A stretch of DNA of 64,000 nt from PALSA-693 sp963834725 (GTDB lineage: Bacteria; Actinomycetota; Acidimicrobiia; Acidimicrobiales; Palsa-688), in NCBI GenBank assembly GCA_963834725.1, contig CAWICN010000001.1:3038001-3102000 (forward strand). The letters run 5' to 3'. The position numbers and the translations under genes are program-made. Below, in pieces: positions 44,063 to 53,321 of this stretch. Each line of letters opens with the position of its first letter. The first letter of the stretch is position 1. The notes beneath the pieces are model-generated. The model ran no database searches and had not been told where the DNA came from. It saw only the letters and a list, made by a program, of their open reading frames with translations.

Positions 44063-44359
44063 TCAAATGTTCCCGTCCTTGTAGGCAATGGCCGTCTGAC
44101 ATTGGGTCGCGGCCCCGGTGTAGAGCGTGAGCTTCGGTCGGTATGTGGCTATATCCCTCCCTAAGTTGGCGCAGTCGGCACTCACGTTCGAGAAGTCCCC
44201 GCTCTGGCTGGCGATGAGAGTGTCTCGGCTGAGAGTCTGGAAGTCGGTCCTCAACACGAGGCGATGGGTTTGTGAGTTTGCGGAGCCGCAGCCGCCCAGA
44301 GTCAGCGGCAGACCCCCGGCGGCTACGACGGCCACAACCGCCGATCGGATGTTCATCAT
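44063..44359 (-). CDS. Small lipoprotein
   Basis: 98 aa. MMNIRSAVVAVVAAGGLPLT LGGC carries a lipobox ending at Cys24, followed by a helical mature part with two more Cys (SADCANLGRDIATYRPKLTL and ATQCQTAIAYKDGNI). It would be lipidated and anchored outside the membrane. It lies behind the secreted-protein relic in the same orientation (152 bp), so the two may have formed a secretion-associated operon on the island. Confidence 0.65.
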   Translation of the reverse strand: MMNIRSAVVAVVAAGGLPLTLGGCGSANSQTHRLVLRTDFQTLSRDTLIASQSGDFSNVSADCANLGRDIATYRPKLTLYTGAATQCQTAIAYKDGNI

Positions 44360-44585
44360 CCCGTGTATCCGCAGATACCGTCGCTGTACCAGAGGGTCTG
44401 TGTCGTGCTAGACGCAGTGTCCATTCCTGCGATCTGACAGGTGAGGGCGACGTCCTCGTACTGAGGCTCAAAGGGTAGCGTCCCAGGACTGGTGGAAATT
44501 GGTCCCGGACGCGGGGTTCCGATTGGTGATGGTAGCGGAGGGTGTGACTCGGCTTCGGCTTCTTTGGGCTGTGTCGAGGAGGGTG

Positions 44586-45131
44586 TCAGTGGGAAACGAC
44601 GAGCAGCCCGGCGGGGGTGCGGCTGGCGCCGACTGACACGGAGAGTGCCTGGAGCAGGCTGGTGCGCATGAGAGCGGAGTTGCCGTGCGAGTCCAGGTCC
44701 AAGATGCCCGCGTCGGCCACGAGAGGATCGATCGTGCCGCTGTCAGCGAGAGCGAGCACAGCTCGGGCGAGACGAGCTCGCTGTTGAGGGTTATCGACGC
44801 GTTTGAGCGCGGGTGCGAGGTGTTCGTCGACAGCGTCAAGGTCATCGTCGTCGATGGCGTAGCGGAGCGTTTCGAGCTCGGGAGGTAGCAGCTTGGGCAG
44901 GGGAACCTGCAGCGAGAGATGCCGTTCCGGCAGGTCGAGCATCTGGTCGAAGATTTCTTGTAGCTCGTCCTCGGATAGTCGGACGAGCCGGCGGGCGGCG
45001 TGGCGGGCTTCGGTGGCCAGGAACGCCTTGGCTAACTCGCTGTCGGAGGGTCCGTGCGGGACGCCGCAGCAGTGTTTGGTCTTCTTCTTGCTGCCGCACC
45101 GGCAGGACTGGTTCCGTCCGATCGCGCTCAC
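44586..45131 (-). CDS. SEC-C zinc-motif protein
   Basis: 181 aa. GTG start at 45131 with AAGGAGGT 6 bases upstream. The N-terminal GRNQSCRCGSKKKTKHCCG is a SEC-C zinc-binding motif; the rest is helical (SEDELQEIFDQMLDLPERHL, PELETLRYAIDDDDLDAVDE) with no known domain. SEC-C motifs occur on SecA and on many stand-alone proteins that may bind ribosomes or DNA. Intact, one of few open genes in the island. Confidence 0.8.
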   Translation of the reverse strand: MSAIGRNQSCRCGSKKKTKHCCGVPHGPSDSELAKAFLATEARHAARRLVRLSEDELQEIFDQMLDLPERHLSLQVPLPKLLPPELETLRYAIDDDDLDAVDEHLAPALKRVDNPQQRARLARAVLALADSGTIDPLVADAGILDLDSHGNSALMRTSLLQALSVSVGASRTPAGLLVVSH

Positions 45132-45229
45132 CGGGGACCTCCTTCTCCGCGTCGGAGTTCATCCTGACGGGTCGACGTCTGCGGGGCGCGGATGGTCCAA
45201 CGCCTCGCAGACGTGCCGCAGTAGCCCGC

Positions 45230-46464
45230 TCAGGCGATGAGAGCGTCGCCGCCTTTGGCAGCCGGGGCGGTGCCGGTGCGTCGGGTCCGGCGGCCGCCGA
45301 GATCGACCGGTGGTTCCAGCAGCTGGCGGCGCAGATCCTGGAGCAGGCGGACGGTCTCCGACGATTGGGTGACACCACGCCAGCCCCGGCTGGCCCGATC
45401 CAGCACCGCCCACACCAAAGACAGGCAGCTGGTCTCACCCGGGAGCCGACCGATCACCTTCACCCGCCGGCGGGACTCGCCGAAGGTCCGCTCGATGAAA
45501 TTGGAGTGACGGATCCGCTTCTGATGCTGGCGGGGGAAGCGCAGATGCACGGTGAGCGAGGCGAAATCGTCAGACAGGCAGGCCACCGCCTTGGGATACA
45601 GCTGGCCGTAACGGTCGGCGAACTGTCGGGCCAGGCGGTGGCCTCGGCCACCGCCCGCTCGCCCGGCGGCTCGTCGATGTCGTCGAAGATCGACCAGAAC
45701 GCCGCCTTGACCTCGGCCTCGGCCCGGGTCGGCACCTTGGCGACCACGTTCCGGCAGCGGTGGATCAGGCACCTCTGGCGCAAGACTCTCAGCGAAGACG
45801 GCCTCCATCGCCGCGATCAGGCCGGGGGCGCCGTCGGAGATACCCAGCAGCGGTGGGCGAAGGCCGCGCTCTTTCAACTCGGTCAGGAAGCCGGCCCAAG
45901 CGTCGGTGGACTCTGTGCCGACTGGGGCCAGCCCGATGAACACCGCCTTGCCGTCAGTGGTGATACCCCAGGCGGCCAGCACCGGCTCGGCCGGCGAGTT
46001 GGGGTGCATCTTGAAGTTCGAGGCGTCCAAGAACGGGTAATCCAGCACGACGTCGTCGAGTCGCCGGGCCGACCAGACGGCGAACTCGTCCCGGATCGCC
46101 TGACAGATGCGGCTCACTGTCGAGCGGGACAGGGCAGCCTCGGCGCCCAGCACCTCCGCAAGAGCGGCCTCGGTGTCCCGATCCGACAGACCCCGCACCC
46201 AACCGGAGATCACCAGCGCCTCCAACGCGTTGGTGCGGGTCACGCCCTCACCGAACAACCGCGAGCAGAACCGCTCATCGGTCCCCGCAGCTTCGGGCGC
46301 TGCAACTCCACCGGCCCCATGGTCGTCTTGACCGCAGCCGGCAGCTGATAACCATTGCGATATCCGGCCGGGCCGTCCTCGTCCCGTCGCTCATAGCGGG
46401 CCCGAGACAAGAACGCCTCCACCTCTGCTTCCACCGCCGTCTGCATCAACAGCCGCACCGACAA
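45230..46464 (-). pseudogene. IS256-family transposase with three frameshifts
   Basis: The 5' frame reads MQTAVEAEVEAFLSRARYER and QLPAAVKTTMGPVELQRPKL; near 46262 it shifts to RLFGEGVTRTNALEALVISG. The first and second catalytic Asp lie in LDASNFKMH and LLGISDGAPG. A segment RQRCLIHRCRNVVAKVPTRA belongs to a third frame between ~45785 and ~45640, after which FADRYGQLYPKAVACLSDDF and HSNFIERTFGESRRRVKVIG with the Glu return. Full length ~410 aa; every domain is present but the gene cannot be translated as is. Confidence 0.87.
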
Positions 46465-46563
46465 CCGACCGACCTCCTTCGAGGATCTCAGTCAGCGGCC
46501 GATCCTAAACGGCGAACAACTCATCAATCTGGGCGCGAATGCCCTCCATCGGCGATATCGCTT

Positions 46564-46627
46564 GGTCACGGGTGTAGCTCCTCCATCGTTGCTTTCGCAG
46601 GTTTCGAAGGAACCTACGCCCGTGACC
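46564..46627. repeat. 14-bp inverted repeat around a 36-bp spacer
   Basis: GGTCACGGGTGTAG (46564-46577) and CTACGCCCGTGACC (46614-46627) pair with one mismatch. The inverted repeat lies ~100 bases upstream of the IS256 transposase start and abuts the stop codon of the secreted-protein relic at 46630. It may be an IS end or a terminator. Confidence 0.55.
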
Positions 46628-46629
46628 GT

Positions 46630-47425
46630 TTACACCAGCGGATGAACGCCACCGCTCAAAGGACACGTTGTTGTGTTGTTTCCCTGTACCGGCTCATTCA
46701 GGATGTAACCCTTTTGGGGTTGGGGGCCAGCGCACGCGTATTGGAAGACGCTGCTGTAGTTGAGGCTCATGGCGGCTTTCGTGAACTCCGCGGAAAGCGT
46801 CCCGGGATCAGGCCCCAACCACTGGCCGCTGACCGCACTTTCTATTCCGAGGTATGCGTGACCGGGTTGGCCAGCGCAGAAGTCGAAGTTCGTGTACGGA
46901 TCTCCAGTCCCGTAGCCCGGCTGTCCGGCGGGTGTCGTGTTCTGCGCGAGGGTGTCGGGGATCAGGTACGGGGACGACCGATGTAGGTTCCGTTCCCATC
47001 GTCGCTATACCAGGGCCAGTCGCCAGCCCACGCTGTTGCGCGGGGGTCGTTCGACCACATGTGTTTCATCGGGACCGAGTTGTATCCAGACGCGCACGAA
47101 GGGGTCACATAGTCGGGAGTCCCAGCCAGCGACGCTTGCAGGGTGAAGCTGGCGCGCCCGGAGCGTAGGTGGTGACGTTGTAGGACTTGCCGGTCGTCTC
47201 GTCCACGTAGTCGTAGTTGTAGTGGAGGCTCGATGGGTAGGTCTCTGGTCAGGTATACGAGGTCGCCCGGGTTGATCGTGAGGGGCACGGCGACGGCGTT
47301 GGCCGGATAGTTCTCGTACCAGGCGTTCTGAGCCTGGTGGCCACCGCTATAGCTGTAGGAGATGCCCTCCTGCTCGACGATCTGATTGTGCACGCCGTCG
47401 ATGCCCAGCCACGCGGCCTCGGCGC
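46630..47425 (-). pseudogene. Secreted protein relic, partly peptidase G1/A4-like
   Basis: Reading across three frame changes: AWLGIDGVHNQIVEQEGISY, QNAWYENYPANAVAVPLTIN and YVDETTGKSYNVTTYAPG, which resemble the G1 (eqolisin/A4) peptidase fold; then GYNSVPMKHMWSNDPRATAW, PYLIPDTLAQNTTPAGQPGY and AAMSLNYSSVFQYACAGPQP to the stop at 46630, with no recognised family. The N-terminus and signal peptide are lost; instead the frame is fused to the end of a transposase fragment near 47425. Confidence 0.5.
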
Positions 47426-47609
47426 CGATCCAGCGGTCGATCGTCCCCCGGCTGTAGCGGCGGGCGCTGCCGTCGGGATGGGTATGAAGGCGCGAGGCGA
47501 TCTGGCGCACCAGGGCTCCCCGCTCAACTGCTGACAGCCGGTCCGATGTCGCCTCGGCGATCACCGCCCAGCGGTGCAAGGCCACCTTCTCCTGGGTGTC
47601 GTGGTCCAC
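47425..47609 (-). pseudogene. N-terminal fragment of a DDE transposase
   Basis: GTG at 47609 behind GGAGGAGG. HDTQEKVALHRWAVIAEATS, DRLSAVERGALVRQIASRLH and HPDGSARRYSRGTIDRWI match the HTH start of Mu/IS481-like DDE transposases that commonly follow DUF6431 genes. After ~60 residues it runs straight into the secreted-protein relic, so the catalytic part is deleted. Confidence 0.72.
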
Positions 47610-47701
47610 GTCGTCCTCCTCCGTGTCGTCGTTATGGGACCGGAGGCATGAAACGACGACTTGCCGACGACCAACCAGGGCGAATCCGTGTTGGTTGCGA
47701 T

Positions 47702-48277
47702 CTACGCCGCGCCGCAAGCCGCCGAGACGAACCGCCAGCGACCCCGCGCAGCCCAGCCCGGAAGGCCCCCTGCCGCCTCCCACGCCGCGGCCATCGCAGC
47801 CAGGGCCCACCCCTCGAGATGGCGCAGTGGAGTGATCGCCGCGCCGCCCAGCTCCACCGCCAGCGCAGCAAAGCCCACCGCCAGGCGATCGGCCCTCTCC
47901 CTGAAGCGCCGCCACCATTCCCTCGCCGTGGTGTGGGGGACGTCGACCCGGCCGCCCGCTGGGCGAACCCCCACCGCCCCGCAGGCGACCTCGCCGAGCA
48001 CCGAGCCGATCGTCTCCACCACGTCTAGTCGGCGCAGCACCAAAAAGGCCGGTAGGAGGGCATGGCTGACCCGGCAGGCCTCGCAGCGGACACGGGGAAT
48101 GAACACCCGACAGCAGGTCCCGCCCGCTCGGACATGACGCCAGTATCCCGACCACCAGCCAGTCGGGGCCGCGCAGGACGGGCAATCCTGGCGTGGCGCT
48201 TCGATCTCCCGGCCGGCTCCTACATACGCATCCACTGACAGCGGGCAAGGCCATACGATGGCCATAGGTGGGAACAC
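47702..48277 (-). CDS. DUF6431-type transposon-associated protein
   Basis: 191 aa from GTG 48277 (or ATG 48265). A zinc-ribbon-like start (CPSCAAPTGWWSGYWRHVRA, then CCRVFIPRVRCEACRVSHAL) and LPAFLVLRRLDVVETIGSVL, followed by VPHTTAREWWRRFRERADRL, a helix-turn-helix-like stretch. This matches DUF6431 proteins, which sit directly upstream of DDE transposases as here (92 bp). Likely DNA-binding part of the transposition system. Open reading frame intact although its partner is truncated. Confidence 0.75.
   Translation of the reverse strand: MFPPMAIVWPCPLSVDAYVGAGREIEAPRQDCPSCAAPTGWWSGYWRHVRAGGTCCRVFIPRVRCEACRVSHALLPAFLVLRRLDVVETIGSVLGEVACGAVGVRPAGGRVDVPHTTAREWWRRFRERADRLAVGFAALAVELGGAAITPLRHLEGWALAAMAAAWEAAGGLPGWAARGRWRFVSAACGAA
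48257..48272 (+). repeat. GATGGCCATAGGTGGG, first copy
   Basis: 16 bases covering the first codons of the DUF6431 gene; an identical copy occurs at 53134-53149, where no such gene follows. The shared stretch suggests that the 53.1-kb copy is the left-over end of another element of this type. Confidence 0.6.
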
Positions 48278-48321
48278 CGCCTTGGACCCCTCAGGCCACA
48301 GCGATCAACTAGCCGACAAAG

Positions 48322-48538
48322 ATGGTCCGCATGGATCAGGTGCAGGAGCTCGCCGACGAGATCCCTGCCCGTGAGGCAGCCGATCCGCTCCTACCGTCGC
48401 CGTGGCTGCCGCTTCCCTGGCGTCTGCGCTGGAGTCCCTCGCGGCCACACTGAAGGAGCAGTCGGCGGTCATCGCCGTCCAGGGCCGAGCCATCGAGACA
48501 TTGACGGGAGGCCGGCGCGCGGTAGATCATGCTTCCTG
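48322..48538 (+). pseudogene. Small helical protein gene, probably frameshifted
   Basis: ATG at 48322 reads MVRMDQVQELADEIPAREAA, then the frame changes near 48385 and continues VAVAAASLASALESLAATLK and EQSAVIAVQGRAIETLTGGR to a stop at 48538. The combined ~72-aa product would be an amphipathic helix-rich protein, of a kind common next to small membrane-anchored proteins on actinobacterial integrative elements. Confidence 0.4.
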
Positions 48539-48559
48539 AACACTGAGAAAGGTGGGACA

Positions 48560-48808
48560 GTGCGGACAATGGTGGCCTTGGTGGTTGTGCTCGTGGCTAT
48601 CGGAATCGCCGAGGTGGTTTTCCGAACCCCAACCCACCAGAGTCTCACCACCCCCATTGGGTCGGCTACGACCGTCTACACGGGGCCGAGGCTGGCTCCT
48701 CCTGAGTGGAACTCTCCAGCGGTAGTGAACGCCCTGCTGAGGGAGGCGCGGCAGGTCGACGCCGAAGTAGCAGTTATGGCCGAGCAGCAGGAGTCTTCAC
48801 ACCCATAA
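48560..48808 (+). CDS. Small single-pass membrane protein
   Basis: 82 aa from the GTG at 48560 with GAAAGGTGGG upstream. One N-terminal membrane segment, TMVALVVVLVAIGIAEVVFR, then an outside Thr/Pro-rich linker and an acidic helix NALLREARQVDAEVAVMAEQ. No family recognised. It follows the small helical gene by 21 bases, likely in the same operon. Confidence 0.6.
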   Translation: MRTMVALVVVLVAIGIAEVVFRTPTHQSLTTPIGSATTVYTGPRLAPPEWNSPAVVNALLREARQVDAEVAVMAEQQESSHP

Positions 48809-48846
48809 CCGCAGGTCAGTGGGCACGTTGCACCCCTCGGCACATG

Positions 48847-48916
48847 AAGTGTCGGCCGAATATCAGACCTTGGTCTGGCGGCGTTCTGACACTCCTCTCG
48901 CCTAAGTGTCGGCCGA
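48847..48916 (+). repeat. Direct repeat AAGTGTCGGCCGA, two copies
   Basis: Copies at 48847-48859 and 48904-48916. Both run into coding-like text (VSAEYQTLV and VSAEYKTLV), so the 5' end of the membrane-protein gene is duplicated 57 bp apart. Confidence 0.6.
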
Positions 48917-49028
48917 GTACAAGACCCTGGTGATGCTGCACATCCTGTGCGTCGTCGGCGGCTTCGGCGCGGTCTCCTACAACGCCCTGTACCTAAACCT
49001 CGCCCATCGTCGCGGAGGAGCCAAGGTT
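48906..49028 (+). pseudogene. Membrane-protein gene fragment cut by the IS3 element
   Basis: GTG at 48906: VSAEYKTLVMLHILCVVGGF then GAVSYNALYLNLAHRRGGAK is a first transmembrane segment with typical flanks of DUF2269-like membrane proteins. It ends where IS3 transposase sequence begins, at ~49028. Confidence 0.5.
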
Positions 49029-49628
49029 TGGTGGCCCGGCCGAAACGGCGCCGCAAGAACTTGACCCGCCCGGACAAGCGGGCCCGGCCGTTCCCGGATC
49101 TGGTCAAACGTGACTTCAGCGCGGCGAAGCCGGATGTGAAGTGGTGCGGTGACATGGCCGAAATACCCACGGACGAGGGCAGGCTGTATTTGTCCACCGC
49201 GTTGGACTTGTTCTCTCGTCGATTGCTGGGTTGCGCGACGAGCGACCATCCCGACGCGGCGTTGGCGGTGGCCACCGTGCGCATGGCGGCGGCCGTGCGG
49301 GGCGGCCGTGAGAGGCGTGATCTTCCACTCTGACCGGGGATCTACCTATACAGCCAAGGACTTCACCAAGGCCTGCACGGATCTCGGCGTGACCCAGTCG
49401 ATGGGCAGAGTCGCATCTTGTTTCGACAATGCCGCCGCCGAATCGTTCTTCTCGAGCCTAGAACACGAGGTCCTGTCCAGACATCATTTTAGAACAAAAG
49501 AAGAGGCAAAGAAAGTGGTTGTCGCGTGGGCGTTCGACTTCTATAATAGCCGCAGACGTCACAGCGTCTGCGGATCGAAGTCGCCCATCGACTACGAGAC
49601 GTCCTGGGCCAACCAGGCGGCAGCATAA
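49029..49628 (+). pseudogene. IS3-family transposase OrfB, 5'-truncated and frameshifted
   Basis: Starts within VARPKRRRKNLTRPDKRARP; catalytic Asp in VKWCGDMAEIPTDEGRLYLS; after a shift near 49310 the second Asp is in VIFHSDRGSTYTAKDF and the Glu in NAAAESFFSSLEHEVLS. Ends SPIDYETSWANQAAA. All three catalytic acids are present but OrfA and the first ~60 residues of OrfB are lost. Confidence 0.87.
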
Positions 49629-49661
49629 CGGGAGCCTCCACGATTAGAGGGGATGCCCGCA

Positions 49662-51066
49662 CCCCGCCGGAAACCTCACCGTCGAGACCTACCCCAACGG
49701 GCTGGTCGCCACCACCAGCTACGACAACGCCAACAACCCCACCGCATTGTCGTATGCCATGGCAGGGGCGACGTGGATGACCTTCACCGCCACCCGAGGG
49801 GACCAAGACCGCATCGCCGCCCAAACCAGCCCGCAATCGTCGCAGGCCTTCGCCTACGACGGCGCCGGCCGGCTTGCCACCGTGGCCGACACCACCAGCG
49901 GCGCCTGCACCACCCGCGTCTACGGCTTCGACACGGAGTCGAACCGCACCAGCCTCACCACCTATCCGGCCGGCGCTGGCGGTACCTGCACCACCACTAC
50001 CACCCCCACCGTTGCCACCACCAGCTACGACCAGGCCGACCGGGACACCAAAGCCGGCTACAGCTTCGACGCCCTCGGGCGCACCCTCACGGTCCCCGCC
50101 GTCGACACCCAAGGCCTCGGCGCCTACAGCGCCGACACCGGCCCGCTCACCGTCGGCTACTACACCAACGACCTGGTGGCCACCCAAACCCAAGGCGCCG
50201 CCACCCTCACCTACACCCTCGACCCCCTCCAAAACCGCATCAACACCATCAGCGGCGGCACCACCACCATCCACCACTATACCGACAGCAACGACAGCCC
50301 GGCCTGGACCTCCACCAGCCCCACCACCTGGACCCGCAACCTCACCGGCCCCGACCACAACCTGGCCGCCACCGTCGACCAGGGAGGCACCGTCACCTGC
50401 AACTCGCCAACCTCCAAGGTGACATTGTCGCGACCGCCGCCGATCTCACCACCGACACCGGCATCACCCCCGGCAGCTACCACGAATCCACCGGATACGG
50501 CGCCCAACGCAACCAGACCACCGCCACCACCAACTACGGCTGGCTCGGCGCCAAACAACGCTCCAGCCAAAGCCTCGCCGGGCTCACCGTCATGGGCGTC
50601 CCGCCTCTACAACCCCAACACCGGACGCTTCCTCCAGGTCGACCCCATTCCCGGCGGCAGCGCCAACGCCTACGACTACGCAAATCAAGACCCGATTAAC
50701 CAATCCGATCTCACAGGGCTCTGCTGGTGGGGCGTCCATTGCTGGGCCCACAAAGCCCACCGAGTCGTTCGCTCCGGACTGTTCTTTGGCAGACAAGGCG
50801 GTAGGGGAGGACGGGGTCGCGGAGGAAGATTCCTCCTATCCGCACTCTCCGTCGCCGGATCCTTCCTAGGAGCATTCAATGACCACTTCGGGGGCTCACG
50901 ATTTCCTACTAGACCCCTGCGATCGAAGTACCCGGCAAAAGACACGAAGGTGATCGGACTGACCCACAGGCAGATTATCGGATCGGTCGATTCTGGTTTC
51001 CTCCGCCCATGGTATTCTTTGTCCCCTTCCTCTTCATATGATGGTGGCGCAAGCGGGTCAGTGTGA
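49662..51066 (+). pseudogene. RHS-repeat protein C-terminal part, truncated and frameshifted
   Basis: Opens at the IS3 junction as NLTVETYPNGLVATTSYDNA. Several YD-type repeats follow: FAYDGAGRLATVADTTSGAC, KAGYSFDALGRTL, ALTYTLDPLQN-like units. Frame shifts lie near 50405 and 50592. The core terminator RLYNPNTGRFLQVDPIPGGS then ANAYDYANQDPINQSDLTG is the RHS signature preceding the variable tip. The ~115-residue tip (from LCWWGVHCWAHKAHRVV to the stop at 51066) is unrecognised and may be a toxin domain. No immunity gene is seen after it. Confidence 0.8.
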
Positions 51067-51269
51067 ATCCCGGTCCAAAGTCATGTCTGTGGACACAAGA
51101 GTACTCGTATCTCCTTATGGTGGGCCCAGTATTCGCCGGACTCGTACGCTTTACAGATAGATGCGGTGGTCGAAGGAAGAGCGGCCTTGCTCATTACATT
51201 TGAGCGACGGCGCTCTGAACTCTGGCCCGAGCGGTTCGGAGTCTCGTTGGTGAGGGTCAACGCCACCGA

Positions 51270-52732
51270 GCTCTGATTGGTGGTCGAGACGGCCAGGACT
51301 GGCCTACCGGCCCGGCGGGCGGCGTCTACTCCGGCGGCCAGGGCGGTGGTCTTGCCGTACCCGGCCGGGGCGATCAGGGCCCGCAATCCGGTGCCGGGTC
51401 CGGCCAGCATGCCCACGGCCGCGGCCTGATCATCGCCGAGGCGATGGGCGCGAGCCAGGACGGCGGTCACCGCCGTCTGATCGAGCGGCGCCACCTGACG
51501 CTGTTGCAGTACGGCCAGATGGTCAAGGACTCGGTCTTCCAGGCGGCGGTGCGCAACCGTCGACCACCAGCTGGGGGCGCGGCCGGTGCTGTCCCGGTTG
51601 ATCAGACGCACCACCCGGTCGGAGGCGAGGAACGCCCCCGACAATGTCTCGATCTCGGTGGCACTGAGTCGGCCTGCCCCCAAGCGGCCACCGCCTCGAT
51701 CACCTGGGCGTCGCCGAAGCGCGCTCCATGGGCGCACAACCCGGACTCAGGGTCGACAAGCCTGTCGAACAGCGTCTGCTGCTCCCCTCGACCAATCGGC
51801 CCAACAGGAGCGGCCCCGGTCAATGCAGCCAGCAAGCCCCCACCGACGGGCAAGCCCGCGGCGGCGGCTTCGCCGTCCCAGCGGCCGCGCAGATGGGCGG
51901 GGGTCAGGCCGCGGTCCTTGCGGGCCCGGGTAGCCAGGCTGGCCGCCTCGTCGGCCTGCATGCGAGCCTTTCGGTCCGTGAGCACCTGACCAGTAGCGGC
52001 TAGGTGGGCTTCGATCTGGGCGCTCCGTTTTGAGAAGACCCGCAGTTGGGCCTCGCTCAACCCGGCCATCTCCCGGTAGCCGTGGCGGTCGGGCCCCCAG
52101 CGCACCCCCAGCCGGGCCGACAGGCGGCGGCGCAACTCTTCCTGGTAGACCGAACCGGCCGCTGTGGCCCACCGGTACAGGGAGGTGGCGTCGATGGCCA
52201 CCCAGGCGCCGTCCTCCCGGCGTACCACATTGGGGATCACGGCGTGGCTATGCAACTGAGGATCGCCCTCTCGGCTGGTGCGATGCACGAAGGTGGCGGC
52301 CGCCCACCCCGACGTCGCTGCCCGCTGGCGTACCCCGTTCACCTGGTGGCGCGTTACCGCCGCCCGGCTCTCGACGAAACTCAAGGCGGCCTCGACCGCC
52401 GCCACGTGGGCGATCGACACCATCGTCGCCGCCTCAGGCGGGCCGAACGCCCACAGCACCGACGCGCTCTTGGGGGCCGAGAAGGTGGCGTCGATAGCTC
52501 GCACCGTGGTCGGCTTCGGTCCGGCCAGCAGCTGCCGGCTGCTCGGATCACAGCCGTCGATCAACGAGCGCAGGTCGTCGCCTTGGACCACCCCGACCAG
52601 GCCCAGCTGTTCGGCCAGCCGGCCCGTCCACACCCCTGGCGCCTCCCCCGAGCGCAAGTAGTAGTCCTCGACCCCGGCCGCCACCTGGTCCAGCACGTAC
52701 TCGGCGTCGGTCAACTTGGCCAGCCGCAACAC
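51270..52732 (-). pseudogene. MobF-family relaxase (TrwC/TraA-like), truncated
   Basis: Start at 52732 (MLRLAKLTDAEYVLDQVAAG). Catalytic Tyr24-Tyr25 in VEDYYLRSGEAPG and the histidine triad FVHRTSREGDPQLHSH (His150, 161, 163) mark the HUH relaxase that nicks oriT. A shift near 51680 is followed by the helicase start, LIAPAGYGKTTALAAGVDAA with Walker A. The match ends at ~51270 after AVSTTN, where sequence unrelated to helicases takes over up to a stop at 51081. About 70% of the protein, including most of the helicase, is gone. It marks the island as formerly conjugative or mobilisable. Confidence 0.85.
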
Positions 52733-53321
52733 CGCCGCTCACCCGGCGAGCCCACGTAAGGCGCCGCCCCGAATCATCATCACTGAATAAACGGCGCGCC
52801 TACTACCCCGTTTTTTTCGACCGATACGGCCACGGACATCCACGGACAGAAAACTTCGTGCAGCCCGGATCGGCACCCCTCGCGCCGCGCTCGGCCTGAT
52901 GTGCGCCATCCCGACCGACCTCGGCCACTGACACCGGCACCTTGTGCTTCTCCGCCTGGCGGCGCCCAAACGGCCAACCATGACCTGGCCGCCCGGGTCG
53001 AGCTTGGTGTACAGGGACCACGACCGGTCCAGACCGCCATGCTGACGCGAGCTGGTCGGGCTCGCCGAGACCGGATGGAACATCCGGGGTGCGGCCAGCC
53101 TCGACGTGAGGCGACAGCCCCTTGTGGCACTTTGATGGCCATAGGTGGGCACCCACCGACTGACGGCTCAGCGGCACCGTCCGTCGGGGTGTCCCAAAGT
53201 GACACGCCAGGTGCCATACATAGTGGTGACCGGTCCATCTCGCACCCCACTCCATCGCCATACGTGCGGACCCGACCCGAGCGCCACCCCCGCGGCCGGC
53301 GCGCCGGCCGGCGACCTCATC
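52733..53321. other. Noncoding region between relaxase and wHTH gene, oriT/origin candidate
   Basis: 590 bases between divergent genes with no coding pattern. A cluster of symmetric sequences lies at 53134-53212: CACTTTG...CAAAGTG outer arms, GGTGGGCACCCACC (53144-53157), and GACGG...CCGTC. A run of seven T follows ACCCCG near 52810. The second copy of GATGGCCATAGGTGGG is at 53134-53149. Position beside the relaxase start fits an oriT; this is inference. Confidence 0.45.
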
